Positions 6,986-8,202 of a stretch of DNA of 8,202 nucleotides are shown piece by piece. The translations under genes and the position numbers were made by a program. The stretch comes from Cocleimonas sp. (GTDB lineage: Bacteria; Pseudomonadota; Gammaproteobacteria; Thiotrichales; Thiotrichaceae). The stretch is from contig JAGLBQ010000139.1 in NCBI GenBank assembly GCA_023146675.1, positions 1 through 8,202 on the forward strand, in the 5' to 3' direction. The notes under the pieces were generated by a model. It was not told the origin of the DNA, made no database searches, and worked only from the letters and a program-made list of their open reading frames with translations. Numbering within the stretch: position 1 is the first letter of the stretch; each line of letters starts with the position of its first letter.

Positions 6986-6991
6986 ATAATC

Positions 6992-7056
6992 ACGTCAAAT
7001 GCTAATGAGGTCGGTGGGTAAGTGCAATGCACTCACCATCTTAGTTGATTTGACGT
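6992..7056. repeat. Long imperfect hairpin in the yajC-secD spacer
   Basis: A perfect 9-bp base stem, ACGTCAAAT / ATTTGACGT (6992-7000 and 7048-7056), encloses further pairing: CTAA / TTAG (7002-7005 with 7041-7044), GA / TC, GGTG / CACC (7013-7016 with 7034-7037) and an apical AGTGC / GCACT (7021-7025 with 7029-7033) around a 3-nt AAT loop. About 25 pairs form in 65 nt, interrupted by small bulges mostly on the left arm. No U-tract follows, so it is not a standard intrinsic terminator. It could be a structured mRNA element, a processing or stability site between yajC and secD, or a copy of a dispersed palindromic repeat. Confidence 0.7.
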
Positions 7057-7076
7057 CGATGGTAGATATGCTATCG
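7057..7076. repeat. Second hairpin abutting the first
   Basis: CGATGGTA / TGCTATCG (7057-7064 and 7069-7076) pairs over 8 positions, two of them G-U wobbles when read as plus-strand RNA, around a GATA loop. It starts at the base directly after the long hairpin. The wobbles form only in the plus-strand transcript, since the minus strand would have A-C mismatches, which hints at an RNA role. A possible sigma70-like TTGATT (7045-7050), 16-bp spacer and TATGCT (7067-7072) overlaps both hairpins. Confidence 0.5.
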
Positions 7077-7138
7077 CCTATCTTTCCTACACTCACTAAT
7101 AAATATAAGAATTTAAAAATAATAACGGGACAACATCA

Positions 7139-8202
7139 ATGAATCGATATCCTCTTTGGAAGTATTTGCTCATCGTAGCAATTACAGTGATAGGTTTGCT
7201 TTATGCATTACCTAATCTCTACCCTTCCGATCCTTCTTTGCAAATCACGATAGAAGATCGGCATAAATTTAATGGCAAGGAGCGAGAGAATATTCAAGCC
7301 GCATTAAGCGAAGCTAAGATACCTCTCAAGAGAATTGATTCGGTAGACGAAAAATTGGTAGTACGTTTTGCCAATACCGATGACCAGTTTGCTTCTGTTG
7401 ATCCTATTAAGGCGGCGCTAGGAAAAACGTATATTACTGCATTAACACTCGCACCAACCACACCGAGCTGGCTCAAATCATTGAATGCCTTGCCCATGTA
7501 CCTTGGTCTTGATTTACGGGGTGGCGTGCATTTCTTAATGGAGGTTGATATGAAAACCGCCATTGATAAATCACTGGAGCGCTATAGAGCAGAGCTTGGT
7601 AGTTTCTTGCGTGATAAAGATCTGAGTTATTTGGGTGTGATTCGTGATGATAGTGCGTTGATCATTAAATTTAAGGATGAGACGCTGCGTGAGAATGCAC
7701 TAAAAGCATTGAATCGTGAATATAATCTAAATGAAGTCAATAACATGCTGGATTTTAAAGAAATCCCCAGTAAAAAAGGGGTTGCGTTAAATGTGACCTT
7801 GACTGAAGCAAATATCAATCAGACTAAACGTTTTGCATTAAAACAGAATATTACTACGTTGCGTAATCGAGTCAATGAGTTAGGTGTGAGTGAACCTATT
7901 ATTCAACAGCAGGGATTAGAACGAATTGTAGTGGAGCTTCCAGGTGTACAAGACCCTACCGCAGCAAAGAAAATATTGGGTGCAACGGCAACCTTGGAAT
8001 TCCGATTGGTCGATGAGGAAAATGATCCTTATCAAGCACAGTCATCAAGACGTACACCGCCAGGTGATAAATTATTTATGGAGCGTAACGGTAATCCAAT
8101 CTTGCTAAAAAGAAAGGTTATGTTAACGGGGGATTATATTACTGGCGCTGATGCTGGTTTTGATGAAAATCAACGTCCTTCTGTCACCATTACCTTAGAT
8201 GG
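7139..8202 (+). CDS. secD: Protein translocase subunit SecD, C-terminus beyond right edge
   Basis: SecD, with SecF, uses the proton gradient to help pull exported proteins out of SecYEG on the periplasmic side. The window holds 354 codons of a protein that is 615 residues in E. coli. The first membrane segment is at about residues 8-25 (KYLLIVAITVIGLLYALPN). The family signature LGLDLRGGVHFLMEVD is at 122-137. The periplasmic P1 region includes RNRVNELGVSEP, VVELPGVQDP and ATATLEFRLV. The five C-terminal membrane segments lie outside the window. GGGA (7127-7130) sits 8 nt before the ATG and supports this start. secF is expected just downstream. The frame is open to the edge. Confidence 0.97.
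   Translation, partial: MNRYPLWKYLLIVAITVIGLLYALPNLYPSDPSLQITIEDRHKFNGKERENIQAALSEAKIPLKRIDSVDEKLVVRFANTDDQFASVDPIKAALGKTYITALTLAPTTPSWLKSLNALPMYLGLDLRGGVHFLMEVDMKTAIDKSLERYRAELGSFLRDKDLSYLGVIRDDSALIIKFKDETLRENALKALNREYNLNEVNNMLDFKEIPSKKGVALNVTLTEANINQTKRFALKQNITTLRNRVNELGVSEPIIQQQGLERIVVELPGVQDPTAAKKILGATATLEFRLVDEENDPYQAQSSRRTPPGDKLFMERNGNPILLKRKVMLTGDYITGADAGFDENQRPSVTITLD

Noticed and set aside
7294..7818. Minus-strand open frames within secD
   Set aside because: They are antisense to a well-conserved SecD sequence and have no start context or family resemblance.
1..8202. Mobile elements, CRISPR arrays, defence systems, tRNA or rRNA genes
   Set aside because: No transposase or integrase motifs, regular spaced repeats, cloverleaf-like sequences or rRNA segments were seen. 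All long frames except the 559-residue one belong to core housekeeping families.

Overview
The window looks like ordinary chromosomal housekeeping DNA from a moderately AT-rich gammaproteobacterium. The main pointer is a complete EF-P beta-lysylation set: efp with a PGKGQ loop, a GenX-type epmA and a radical-SAM epmB. The valS, yajC and secD products also resemble their gammaproteobacterial counterparts. I cannot fix the order or genus. I see no mobile element, CRISPR array, rRNA or tRNA.

Layout. The minus strand carries the first 5 kb. valS (valyl-tRNA synthetase) starts at 2030 and runs off the left edge. Upstream of it is a 559-residue protein (3803 to 2124) that I cannot name; its C-terminal third has a PilZ-like signature. 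Upstream of that, across a 187-bp gap with an inverted pair of DnaA-box-like sequences, is epmB (5010 to 3991). The plus strand carries the rest: efp (5050-5616) divergent from epmB across 39 bp, epmA (5640-6602), yajC (6656-6985) with a GTG start, and secD (from 7139, cut by the right edge).

How the genes work together. EpmB isomerises L-lysine to (R)-beta-lysine, EpmA ligates it to Lys34 of EF-P, and modified EF-P relieves ribosome stalling at polyproline. The valS next door encodes a Pro-Pro-Pro tract in its conserved ATP-site motif, so ValRS is itself a classic EF-P client. YajC and SecD belong to the Sec translocon accessory complex, and secF would be expected just beyond the right edge.

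The least explained parts are the 559-residue protein, the highly structured 153-bp yajC-secD spacer (two adjacent hairpins and a small open frame that overlaps the secD start by ATGA), and the opposed DnaA-box-like pair at 3866-3891. I found no clearly new multi-gene system.
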